64,000 nt of DNA from Panagrolaimus kolymaensis (taxonomy: Eukaryota; Nematoda; Chromadorea; Rhabditida; Panagrolaimidae), in NCBI GenBank assembly GCA_028622995.1, contig JAJQJQ010000021.1:2852001-2916000 (forward strand). Reading direction: 5' to 3'. A program made the translations under genes and the position numbers. Under the pieces are notes generated by a model. The model did no database searches. It had not been told where the DNA came from and saw only the letters and a list, made by a program, of their open reading frames with translations. Positions within the stretch are counted from its first letter, which is position 1; every line of letters starts with the position of its first letter. Shown one piece after another: positions 24,063-37,790 of the stretch.

Positions 24063-27000
24063 GATTTTGGTGTTCAAACCATTTCCATCGAAGAAAGATT
24101 ATTTATATTTTTTATTGCAGCATCATAATTAGTGACACCATATTCCAAAAATTCAAAGTGTCAAAGCAGACAACTCAAATAAATTTTTTTTTATTAAAAA
24201 CAAGCAATAAATTTTAAACCTGTTGATTTTGGTGTTCAAACCATTTTCTTCGAAGAAAGGTTATTTATATTTTTTATTGCAGCATCATAATTAGTGACAC
24301 CATATTCCAAAAATTCAAAGTGTCAAAGCAGACAACTCAAATAAATTTTTTTTATTTATTTTAATGCAAAATATTTTAATCCTGTTGATTTTGGTGTTCA
24401 AACCATTTTCTTCGAAGAAAGGTTATTTATATTTTTTATTGCAGCATCATAATTAGTGACACCATATTCCAAAAATTCAAAGTGTCAAAGCAGACAACTC
24501 AAATAAATTTTTTTTATTAAAAACAAGCAATAAATTTTAAACCTGTTGATTTTGGTGTTCAAACCATTTTCTTCGAAGAAAGGTTATTTATATTTTTTAT
24601 TGCAGCATCATAATTAGTGACACCATATTCCAAAAATTCAAAGTGTTAAAGCAGACAACTCATATAAATTTTTTTTATTTATTTTAATGCAAAATATTTT
24701 AATCCTGTTGATTTTGGTGTTCAAACCATTTTCTTCGAAGAAAGGTTATTTATATTTTTTATTGCAGCATCATAATTAGTGACACCATATTCCAAAAATT
24801 CAAAGTGTCAAAGCAGACAACTCAAATAAATTTTTTTTATTAAAAACAAGCAATAAATTTTAAACCTGTTGATTTTGGTGTTCAAACCATTTCCATCGAA
24901 GAAAGATTATTTATATTTTTTATTGCAGCATCATAATTAGTGACACCATATTCCAAAAATTCAAAGTGTCAAAGCAGACAACTCAAATAAATTTTTTTTA
25001 TTAAAAACAAGCAATAAATTTTAAACCTGTTGATTTTGGTGTTCAAACCATTTCCATCGAAGAAAGATTATTTATATTTTTTATTGCAGCATCATAATTA
25101 GTGACACCATATTCCAAAAATTCAAAGTGTCAAAGCAGACAAACTCAAATAAATTTTTTTTATTAAAAACAAGCAATAAATTTTAAACCTGTTGATTTTG
25201 GTGTTCAAACCATTTTCTTCGAAGAAAGGTTATTTATATTTTTTATTGCAGCATCATAATTAGTGACACCATATTCCAAAAATTCAAAGTGTCAAAGCAG
25301 ACAACTCAAATAAATTTTTTTTATTAAAAACAAGCAATAAATTTTAAACCTGTTGATTTTGGTGTTCAAACCATTTCCATCGAAGAAAGATTATTTATAT
25401 TTTTTATTGCAGCATCATAATTAGTGACACCATATTCCAAAAATTCAAAGTGTCAAAGCAGACAACTCAAATAAATTTTTTTTATTAAAAACAAGCAATA
25501 AATTTTAAACCTGTTGATTTTGGTGTTCAAACCATTTCCATCGAAGAAAGATTATTTATATTTTTTATTGCAGCATCATAATTAGTGACACCATATTCCA
25601 AAAATTCAAAGTGTCAAAGCAGACAACTCAAATAAATTTTTTTTATTAAAAACAAGCAATAAATTTTAAACCTGTTGATTTTGGTGTTCAAACCAATTTC
25701 TTCGAAGAAAGGTTATTTATATTTTTTATTGCAGCATCATAATTAGTGACACCATATTCCAAAAATTCAAAGTGTCAAAGCAGACAACTCAAATAAATTT
25801 TTTTTATTAAAAACAAGCAATAAATTTTAAACCTGTTGATTTTGGTGTTCAAACCATTTCCATCGAAGAAAGATTATTTATATTTTTTATTGCAGCATCA
25901 TAATTAGTGACACCATATTCCAAAAATTCAAAGTGTCAAAGCAGAAAACTCAAATAAATTTTTTTTTATTAAAAACAAGCAATAAATTTTAAACCTGTAG
26001 ATTTTGGTGTTCAAACCATTTCCATCGAAGAAAGGTTATTAATATTTTTTGTTCGAGCATCCTAATTAGTGAAACCATATTCCAAAAATTCAAAGTGTCA
26101 AAGCAGACAACTCAAATACATTTTTTTTATTAAAAACAAGCAATAAATTTTAAACCTGTTGATTTTGGTGTTCAAACCATTTCCATCGAAGAAAGATTAT
26201 TTATATTTTTTATTGCAGCATCATAATTAGTGACACCATATTCCAAAAATTCAAAGTGTCAAAGCAGACAACTCAAATAAATTTTTTTTATTAAAAACAA
26301 GCAATAAATTTTAAACCTGTTGATTTTGGTGTTCAAACCATTTCCATCGAAGAAAGATTATTTATATTTTTTATTGCAGCATCATAATTAGTGACACCAT
26401 ATTCCAAAAATTCAAAGTGTCAAAGCAGACAACTCAAATAAATTTTTTTTATTAAAAACAAGCAATAAATTTTAAACCTGTTGATTTTGGTGTTCAAACC
26501 ATTTCCATCGAAGAAAGATTATTTATATTTTTTATTGCAGCATCATAATTAGTGACACCATATTCCAAAAATTCAAAGTGTCAAAGCAGACAACTCAAAT
26601 AAATTTTTTTTATTAAAAACAAGCAATAAATTTTAAACCTGTTGATTTTGGTGTTCAAACCAATTTCTTCGAAGAAAGGTTATTTATATTTTTTATTGCA
26701 GCATCATAATTAGTGACACCATATTCCAAAAATTCAAAGTGTCAAAGCAGACAACTCAAATAAATTTTTTTTATTAAAAACAAGCAATAAATTTTAAACC
26801 TGTTGATTTTGGTGTTCAAACCAATTTCTTCGAAGAAAGGTTATTTATATTTTTTATTGCAGCATCATAATTAGTGACACCATATTCCAAAAATTCAAAG
26901 TGTCAAAGCAGACAACTCAAATAAATTTTTTTTATTAAAAACAAGCAATAAATTTTAAACCTGTTGATTTTGGTGTTCAAACCAATTTCTTCGAAGAAAG

Positions 27001-29062
27001 GTTATTTATATTTTTTATTGCAGCATCATAATTAGTGACACCATATTCCAAAAATTCAAAGTGTCAAAGCAGACAACTCAAATAAATTTTTTTTTATTAA
27101 AAACAAGCAATAAATTTTAAACCTGTAGATTTTGGTGTTCAAACCATTTCCATCGAAGAAAGGTTATTAATATTTTTTGTTCGAGCATCCTAATTAGTGA
27201 AACCATATTCCAAAAATTCAAAGTGTCAAAGCAGACAACTCAAATACATTTTTTTTATTAAAAACAAGCAATAAATTTTAAACCTGTAGATTTTGGTGTT
27301 CAAACCATTTCCATCGAAGAAAGGTTATTAATATTTTTTGTTCGAGCATCCTAATTAGTGAAACCATATTCCAAAAATTCAAAATGTCAAAGCAGACAAC
27401 TCAAATACATTTTTTTTATTAAAAACAAGCAATAAATTTTAAACCTGTTGATTTTGGTGTTCAAACCATTTCCATCGAAGAAAGATTATTTATATTTTTT
27501 ATTGCAGCATCATAATTAGTGACACCATATTCCAAAAATTCAAAGTGTCAAAGCAGACAACTCAAATAAATTTTTTTTATTAAAAACAAGCAATAAATTT
27601 TAAACCTGTTGATTTTGGTGTTCAAACCATTTCCATCGAAGAAAGATTATTTATATTTTTTATTGCAGCATCATAATTAGTGACACCATATTCCAAAAAT
27701 TCAAAGTGTCAAAGCAGACAACTCAAATAAATTTTTTTTATTAAAAACAAGCAATAAATTTTAAACCTGTTGATTTTGGTGTTCAAACCATTTCCATCGA
27801 AGAAAGATTATTTATATTTTTTATTGCAGCATCATAATTAGTGACACCATATTCCAAAAATTCAAAGTGTCAAAGCAGACAACTCAAATAAATTTTTTTT
27901 ATTAAAAACAAGCAATAAATTTTAAACCTGTTGATTTTGGTGTTCAAACCATTTCCATCGAAGAAAGATTATTTATATTTTTTATTGCAGCATCATAATT
28001 AGTGACACCATATTCCAAAAATTCAAAGTGTCAAAGCAGACAACTCAAATAAATTTTTTTTATTAAAAACAAGCAATAAATTTTAAACCTGTTGATTTTG
28101 GTGTTCAAACCAATTTCTTCGAAGAAAGGTTATTTATATTTTTTATTGCAGCATCATAATTAGTGACACCATATTCCAAAAATTCAAAGTGTCAAAGCAG
28201 ACAACTCAAATAAATTTTTTTTATTAAAAACAAGCAATAAATTTTAAACCTGTTGATTTTGGTGTTCAAACCAATTTCTTCGAAGAAAGGTTATTTATAT
28301 TTTTTATTGCAGCATCATAATTAGTGACACCATATTCCAAAAATTCAAAGTGTCAAAGCAGACAACTCAAATAAATTTTTTTTTATTAAAAACAAGCAAT
28401 AAATTTTAAACCTGTAGATTTTGGTGTTCAAACCATTTCCATCGAAGAAAGGTTATTAATATTTTTTGTTCGAGCATCCTAATTAGTGAAACCATATTCC
28501 AAAAATTCAAAGTGTCAAAGCAGACAACTCAAATACATTTTTTTTATTAAAAACAAGCAATAAATTTTAAACCTGTTGATTTTGGTGTTCAAACCATTTT
28601 CTTCGAAGAAAGGTTATTTATATTTTTTATTGCAGCATCATAATTAGTGACACCATATTCCAAAAATTCAAAGTGTCAAAGCAGACAACTCAAATAAATT
28701 TTTTTTATTTATTTTAATGCAAAATATTTTAATCCTGTTGATTTTGGTGTTCAAACCATTTTCTTCGAAGAAAGGTTATTTATATTTTTTATTGCAGCAT
28801 CATAATTAGTGACACCATATTCCAAAAATTCAAAGTGTCAAAGCAGACAACTCAAATAAATTTTTTTATTTATTTTAATGCAAAATATTTTAAACCTGTT
28901 GATTTTTGTGTTCAAACCATTTTCTTCGAAGAAAGGTTATTAATATTTTTTATTGCAGCATCATAATTAGTGACACCATATTCCAAAAATTCAAAGTGTC
29001 AAAGCAGACAACTCAAATAAATTTTTTTTTATTAAAAACAAGCAATAAATTTTAAACCTGTA
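24063..29062 (+). repeat. Satellite block VII: GAAAGATTATTTAT monomers
   Basis: The commonest unit has CCATTTCCATCGAAGAAAGATT followed by TTGCAGCATCAT and linker AAGCAATAAATTTTAAACC. It is interspersed with CCAATTTCTTCG units and with groups carrying GTTCGAGCATCCTAATTAG, GTGAAACC and CAAATACATT (about 25990, 27130, 27290, 28420). All but one of the linkers are type A apart from a few type B near 24350, 24670, 28700 and 28870. Confidence 0.78.
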
Positions 29063-31959
29063 GATTTTGGTGTTCAAACCATTTTTTTCGAAGAAAGGTT
29101 ATTTATATTTTTTGTTCGAGCATCACAATTAGTGACACCATATTCCAAAAATTCAAAGTGTCAAAGCAGACAACTCAAATAAATTTTTTTTATTAAAAAC
29201 AATCAATAAATTTTAAACCTGCAGATTTTGGTGTTCAAACCATTTTTTTCGAAGAAAGGTTATTAATACTTTTTGTTCGAGCATCACAATTAATGACACC
29301 ATATTCCAAAAATTCAAAGTGTCAAAGTAGACAACTCAAATAAATTTTTTTTTTAAAAACAAGCAATAAATTTTAAACCTGTAGATTTTGGTGTTCAAAC
29401 CATTTTTTTCGAAGAAAGGTTATTTATATTTTTTGTTCGAGCATCACAATTAGTGACACCATATTCCAAAAATTCAAAGTGTCAAAGCAGACAACTCAAA
29501 TAAATTTTTTTTTTTATTTTAATGCAAAATATTTTAAACCTGTAGATTTTGGTGTTCAAACCATTTCCATCGAAGAAAGGTTATTTATATTTTTTGTTCG
29601 AGCATCACAATTAGTGACACCATATTCCAAAAATTCAAAGTGTCAAAGCAGACAACTCAAATAAATTTTTTTTATTAAAAACAATCAATAAATTTTAAAC
29701 CTGCAGATTTTGGTGTTCAAACCATTTTTTTCGAAGAAAGGTTATTTATATTTTTTGTTCGAGCATCATAATTAGTGACACCATATTCCAAAAATTCAAA
29801 GTGTCAAAGCAGACAACTCAAATAAATTTTTTTTTATTAAAAACAAGCAATAAATTTTAAACCTGTAGATTTTGGTGTTCAAACCATTTTTTTCGAAGAA
29901 AGGTTATTTATATTTTTTGTTCGAGCATCACAATTAGTGACACCATATTCCAAAAATTCAAAGTGTCAAAGTAGACAACTCAAATAAATTTTTTTTTTTA
30001 TTTTAATGCAAAATATTTTAAACCTGTAGATTTTGGTGTTCAAACCATTTCCATCGAAGAAAGGTTATTAATATTTTTTGTTCGAGCATCACAATTAGTG
30101 ACACCATATTCCAAAAATTCAAAGTGTCAAAGCAGACAACTCAAATAAATTTTTTTTATTAAAAACATTCAATAAATTTTAAACCTGCAGATTTTGGTGT
30201 TCAAACCATTTTTTTCGAAGAAAGGTTATTAATACTTTTTGTTCGAGCATCACAATTAATGACACCATATTCCAAAAATTCAAAGTGTCAAAGTAGACAA
30301 CTCAAATAAATTTTTTTTTTAAAAACAAGCAATAAATTTTAAACCTGCAGATTTTGGTGTTCAAACCATTTTTTTCGAAGAAAGGTTATTAATATTTTTT
30401 GTTCGAGCATCACAATTAGTGACACCATATTCCAAAAATTCAAAGTGTCAAAGTAGACAACTCAAATAAATTTTTTTTATTTATTTTAATGCAAAATATT
30501 TTAAACCTGTAGATTTTGGTGTTCAAACCATTTCCATCGAAGAAAGGTTATTAATATTTTTTGTTCGAGCATCACAATTAGTGACACCATATTCCAAAAA
30601 TTCAAAGTGTCAAAGTAGACAACTCAAATAAATTTTTTTTATTTATTTTAATGCAAAATATTTTAAACCTGTTGATTTTGGTGTTCAAACCATTTCCATC
30701 GAAGAAAGGTTATTAATATTTTTTATTGCAGAATCATAATTAGTCACACCATATTCCAAAAATTCAAAGTGTCAAAGCAGACAACTCAAATAAATTTTTT
30801 TTATTAAAAACAAGCAATAAATTTTAAACCTGCAGATTTTGGTGTTCAAACCATTTTCTTCGAAGAAAGGTTATTTATATTTTTTGTTCGAGCATCACAA
30901 TTAGTGACACCATATTCCAAAAATTCAAAGTGTCAAAGTAGACAACTCAAATAAATTTTTTTTTTAAAAACAAGCAATAAATTTTAAACCTGTTGATTTT
31001 GGTGTTCAAACCAATTTCTTCGAAGAAAGGTTATTAATATTTTTTATTGCAGAATCATAATTAGTCACACCATATTCCAAAAATTCAAAGTGTCAGAGCA
31101 GACAACTCAAATAAATTTTTTTTATTAAAAACATTCAATAAATTTTAAACCTGCAGATTTTGGTGTTCAAACCATTTTTTTGGAAGAAAGGTTATTTATA
31201 TTTTTTGTTCGAGAATCACAATTAGTGACACCATATACCAAAAATTCAAAGTGTCAAAGCAGACAATACAAATAAATTTTTTTTATTTATTTTAATGCAA
31301 AATATTTTAAACCTGTAGATTTTGGTGTTCAAACCATTTCCATCGAAGAAAGTTTATTAATATTTTTTATTCGAGCATCACAATTAGTGACACCATATTC
31401 CAAAAATTCAAAGTGTCAAAGTAGACAACTCAAATAAATTTTTTTTATTAAAAACAAGCAATAAATTTTAAACCTGCAGATTTTGGTGTTCAAACCATTT
31501 TTTTCGAAGAAAGGTTATTTATATTTTTTTTCGAGCATCACAATTAGTGACACCATATACCAAAAATTCAAAGTGTCAAAGCAGACAATACAAATAAATT
31601 TTTTTTATTTATTTTAATGCAAAATATTTTAAACCTGTAGATTTTGGTGTTCAAACCATTTCCATCGAAGAAAGGTTATTAATATTTTTTGTTCGAGCAT
31701 CACAATTAGTGACACCATATTCCAAAAATTCAAAGTGTCAAAGTAGACAACTCAAATAAATTTTTTTTATTAAAAACAATCAATAAATTTTAAACCTGCA
31801 GATTTTGGTGTTCAAACCATTTCCATCGAAGAAAGGTTATTAATATTTTTTGTTCGAGCATCACAATTAGTGACACCATATTCCAAAAATTCAAAGTGTC
31901 AAAGTAGACAACTCAAATAAATTTTTTTTATTAAAAACAATCAATAAATTTTAAACCTG

Positions 31960-34900
31960 CAGATTTTGGTGTTCAAACCATTTTTTTCGAAGAAAGGATA
32001 TTAATATTTTTTGTTCGAGCATCACAATTAGTGACACCATATTCCAAAAATTCAAAGTGTCAAAGCAGACAACTCAAATAAATTTTTTTTATTAAAAACA
32101 TTCAATAAATTTTAAACCTGCAGATTTTGGTGTTCAAACCATTTTTTTCGAAGAGAGGTTATTTATATTTTTTGTTCGAGCATCACAATTAGTGACACCA
32201 TATTCCAAAAATTCAAAGTGTCAAAGCAGACAACTCAAATAAATTTTTTTTATTAAAAACAATCAATAAATTTTAAACCTGCAGATTTTGGTGTTCAAAC
32301 CATTTTTTTCGAAGAGAGGTTATTTATATTTTTTGTTCGAGCATCACAATTAGTGACACCATATTCCAAAAATTCAAAGTGTCAAAGCAGACAACTCAAA
32401 TAAATTTTTTTTATTAAAAACATTCAATAAATTTTAAACCTGCAGATTTTGGTGTTCAAACCATTTTTTTCGAAGAAAGGTTATTTATATTTTTTGTTCG
32501 AGCATCACAATTAGTGACACCATATTCCAAAAATTCAAAGTGTCAAAGCAGACAATACAAATAAATTTTTTTTATTTATTTTAATGCAAAATATTTTAAA
32601 CCTGTAGATTTTGGTGTTCAAACCATTTCCATCGAAGAAAGGTTATTAATATTTTTTGTTCGAGCATCACAATTAGTGACACCATATTCCAAAAATTCAA
32701 AGTGTCAAAGCAGACAACTCAAATAAATTTTTTTTATTTATTTTAATGCAAAATATTTTAAACCTGTAGATTTTGGTGTTCAAACCATTTCCATCGAAGA
32801 AAGGTTATTAATATTTTTTGTTCGAGCATCACAATTAGTGACACCATATTCCAAAAATTCAAAGTGTCAAAGCAGACAACTCAAATAAATTTTTTTTATT
32901 AAAAACAAGCAATAAATTTTAAACCTGCAGATTTTGATGTTCAAACAATTTCCATCGAAGAAAGGTTATTAATATTTTTTGTTCGAGCATCACAATTAGT
33001 GACACCATATTCCAAAAATTCAAAGTGTCAGAGCAGACAACTCAAATAAATTTTTTTTATTAAAAACATTCAATAAATTTTAAACCTGCAGATTTTGGTG
33101 TTCAAACCATTTCCATCGAAGAAAGGTTATTAATATTTTTTGTTCGAGCATCTCAATTAGTGACACCATATTCCAAAAATTCAAAGTGTCAAAGCAGACA
33201 ACTCAAATAAATTTTTTTTATTTATTTTAATGCAAAATATTTTAAACCTGTAGATTTTGGTGTTCAAACCATTTCCATCGAAGAAAGGTTATTAATATTT
33301 TTTGTTCGAGCATCACAATTAGTGACACCATATTCCAAAAATTCAAAGTGTCAAAGCAGACAACTCAAATAAATTTTTTTTATTAAAAACATTCAATAAA
33401 TTTTAAACCTGCAGATTTTGGTGTTCAAACCATTTTTTTCGAAGAGAGGTTATTTATATTTTTTGTTCGAGCATCACAATTAGTGACACCATATTCCAAA
33501 AATTCAAAGTGTCAAAGCAGACAACTCAAATAAATTTTTTTTATTAAAAACAATCAATAAATTTTAAACCTGCAGATTTTGGTGTTCAAACCATTTTTTT
33601 CGAAGAAAGGTTATTAATATTTTTTGTTCGAGCATCACAATTAGTGACACCATATTCCAAAAATTCAAAGTGTCAAAGCAGACAACTCAAATAAATTTTT
33701 TTTATTAAAAACAATCAATAAATTTTAAACCTGCAGATTTTGGTGTTCAAACCATTTTTTTCGAAGAAAGGTTATTAATATTTTTTGTTCGAGCATCACA
33801 ATTAGTGACACCATATTCCAAAAATTCAAAGTGTCAAAGCAGACAACTCAAATAAATTTTTTTTATTAAAAACATTCAATAAATTTTAAACCTGCAGATT
33901 TTGGTGTTCAAACCATTTTTTTCGAAGAAAGGTTATTTATATTTTTTGTTCGAGCATCACAATTAGTGACACCATATTCCAAAAATTCAAAGTGTCAAAG
34001 CAGACAACTCAAATAAATTTTTTTTATTAAAAACAATCAATAAATTTTAAACCTGCAGATTTTGGTGTTCAAACCATTTTTTTCGAAGAAAGGTTATTAA
34101 TACTTTTTGTTCGAGCATCACAATTAATGACACCATATTCCAAAAATTCAAAGTGTCAAAGTAGACAACTCAAATAAATTTTTTTTATTAAAAACAAGCA
34201 ATAAATTTTAAACCTGCAGATTTTGGTGTTCAAACCATTTTTTTCGAAGAAAGGTTATTTATATTTTTTTTCGAGCATCACAATTAGTGACACCATATAC
34301 CAAAAATTCAAAGTGTCAAAGCAGACAATACAAATAAATTTTTTTTATTTATTTTAATGCAAAATATTTTAAACCTGTAGATTTTGGTGTTCAAACCATT
34401 TCCATCGAAGAAAGGTTATTAATATTTTTTGTTCGAGCATCACAATTAGTGACACCATATTCCAAAAATTCAAAGTGGCAAAGCAGACAACTCAAATAAA
34501 TTTTTTTTATTAAAAACAATCAATAAATTTTAAACCTGCAGATTTTGGTGTTCAAACCATTTTTTTCGAAGAAAGGATATTAATATTTTTTGTTCGAGCA
34601 TCACAATTAGTGACACCATATTCCAAAAATTCAAAGTGTCAAAGCAGACAACTCAAATAAATTTTTTTTATTAAAAACATTCAATAAATTTTAAACCTGC
34701 AGATTTTGGTGTTCAAACCATTTTTTTCGAAGAGAGGTTATTTATATTTTTTGTTCGAGCATCACAATTAGTGACACCATATTCCAAAAATTCAAAGTGT
34801 CAAAGCAGACAACTCAAATAAATTTTTTTTATTAAAAACAATCAATAAATTTTAAACCTGCAGATTTTGGTGTTCAAACCATTTTTTTCGAAGAGAGGTT

Positions 34901-37790
34901 ATTTATATTTTTTGTTCGAGCATCACAATTAGTGACACCATATTCCAAAAATTCAAAGTGTCAAAGCAGACAACTCAAATAAATTTTTTTTATTAAAAAC
35001 AATCAATAAATTTTAAACCTGCAGATTTTGGTGTTCAAACCATTTTTTTCGAAGAAAGGTTATTAATATTTTTTGTTCGAGCATCACAATTAGTGACACC
35101 ATATTCCAAAAATTCAAAGTGTCAAAGCAGACAACTCAAATAAATTTTTTTTATTAAAAACATTCAATAAATTTTAAACCTGCAGATTTTGGTGTTCAAA
35201 CCATTTTTTTCGAAGAAAGGTTATTTATATTTTTTGTTCGAGCATCACAATTAGTGACACCATATTCCAAAAATTCAAAGTGTCAAAGCAGACAATACAA
35301 ATAAATTTTTTTTATTTATTTTAATGCAAAATATTTTAAACCTGTAGATTTTGGTGTTCAAACCATTTCCATCGAAGAAAGGTTATTAATATTTTTTGTT
35401 CGAGCATCACAATTAGTGACACCATATTCCAAAAATTCAAAGTGTCAAAGCAGACAACTCAAATAAATTTTTTTTATTAAAAACAAGCAATAAATTTTAA
35501 ACCTGCAGATTTTGGTGTTCAAACCATTTTTTTCGAAGAAAGGTTATTAATATTTTTTGTTCGAGCATCACAATTAGTGACACCATATTCCAAAAATTCA
35601 AAGTGTCAAAGCAGACAACTCAAATAAATTTTTTTTATTTATTTTAATGCAAAATATTTTAAACCTGTAGATTTTGGTGTTCAAACCATTTCCATCGAAG
35701 AAAGGTTATTAATATTTTTTGTTCGAGCATCACAATTAGTGACACCATATTCCAAAAATTCAAAGTGTCAAAGCAGACAACTCAAATAAATTTTTTTTAT
35801 TAAAAACAAGCAATAAATTTTAAACCTGCAGATTTTGATGTTCAAACAATTTCCATCGAAGAAAGGTTATTAATATTTTTTGTTCGAGCATCACAATTAG
35901 TGACACCATATTCCAAAAATTCAAAGTGTCAGAGCAGACAACTCAAATAAATTTTTTTTATTAAAAACATTCAATAAATTTTAAACCTGCAGATTTTGGT
36001 GTTCAAACCATTTCCATCGAAGAAAGGTTATTAATATTTTTTGTTCGAGCATCTCAATTAGTGACACCATATTCCAAAAATTCAAAGTGTCAAAGCAGAC
36101 AACTCAAATAAATTTTTTTTATTAAAAACAATCAATAAATTTTAAACCTGCAGATTTTGATGTTCAAACAATTTCCATCGAAGAAAGGTTATTAATATTT
36201 TTTGTTCGAGCATCACAATTAGTGACACCATATTCCAAAAATTCAAAGTGTCAAAGCAGACAATACAAATAAATTTTTTTTATTTATTTTAATGCAAAAT
36301 ATTTTAAACCTGTAGATTTTGGTGTTCAAACCATTTCCATCGAAGAAAGGTTATTAATATTTTTTGTTCGAGCATCACAATTAGTGACACCATATTCCAA
36401 AAATTCAAAGTGTCAAAGCAGACAACTCAAATAAATTTTTTTTATTAAAAACAAGCAATAAATTTTAAACCTGCAGATTTTGGTGTTCAAACCATTTTTT
36501 TCGAAGAAAGGTTATTAATATTTTTTGTTCGAGCATCACAATTAGTGACACCATATTCCAAAAATTCAAAGTGTCAAAGCAGACAACTCAAATAAATTTT
36601 TTTTATTTATTTTAATGCAAAATATTTTAAACCTGTAGATTTTGGTGTTCAAACCATTTCCATCGAAGAAAGGTTATTAATATTTTTTGTTCGAGCATCA
36701 CAATTAGTGACACCATATTCCAAAAATTCAAAGTGTCAAAGCAGACAACTCAAATAAATTTTTTTTATTAAAAACAAGCAATAAATTTTAAACCTGCAGA
36801 TTTTGATGTTCAAACAATTTCCATCGAAGAAAGGTTATTAATATTTTTTGTTCGAGCATCACAATTAGTGACACCATATTCCAAAAATTCAAAGTGTCAG
36901 AGCAGACAACTCAAATAAATTTTTTTTATTAAAAACATTCAATAAATTTTAAACCTGCAGATTTTGGTGTTCAAACCATTTCCATCGAAGAAAGGTTATT
37001 AATATTTTTTGTTCGAGCATCTCAATTAGTGACACCATATTCCAAAAATTCAAAGTGTCAAAGCAGACAACTCAAATAAATTTTTTTTATTAAAAACAAT
37101 CAATAAATTTTAAACCTGCAGATTTTGGTGTTCAAACCATTTTTTTCGAAGAAAGGATATTAATATTTTTTGTTCGAGCATCACAATTAGTGACACCATA
37201 TTCCAAAAATTCAAAGTGTCAAAGCAGACAACTCAAATAAATTTTTTTTATTAAAAACATTCAATAAATTTTAAACCTGCAGATTTTGGTGTTCAAACCA
37301 TTTTTTTCGAAGAGAGGTTATTTATATTTTTTGTTCGAGCATCACAATTAGTGACACCATATTCCAAAAATTCAAAGTGTCAAAGCAGACAACTCAAATA
37401 AATTTTTTTTATTAAAAACAATCAATAAATTTTAAACCTGCAGATTTTGGTGTTCAAACCATTTTTTTCGAAGAAAGGTTATTAATATTTTTTGTTCGAG
37501 CATCACAATTAGTGACACCATATTCCAAAAATTCAAAGTGTCAAAGCAGACAACTCAAATAAATTTTTTTTATTAAAAACATTCAATAAATTTTAAACCT
37601 GCAGATTTTGGTGTTCAAACCATTTTTTTCGAAGAAAGGTTATTTATATTTTTTGTTCGAGCATCACAATTAGTGACACCATATTCCAAAAATTCAAAGT
37701 GTCAAAGCAGACAACTCAAATAAATTTTTTTTATTAAAAACAATCAATAAATTTTAAACCTGCAGATTTTGGTGTTCAAACCATTTTTTT
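31960..37790 (+). repeat. Sixteen-monomer (about 2,580-bp) higher-order repeat
   Basis: The private GAAAGGATATT occurs at 31992, 34571 and 37151, spaced 2,579 and 2,580 bp. Each is followed by one or two CGAAGAGAGG units (32151 and 32311; 34731 and 34891; 37311). A CATCTCAATTAG marker at about 33151, 36052 and 37020 shows an extra six-monomer duplication inside the last copy. Confidence 0.75.
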
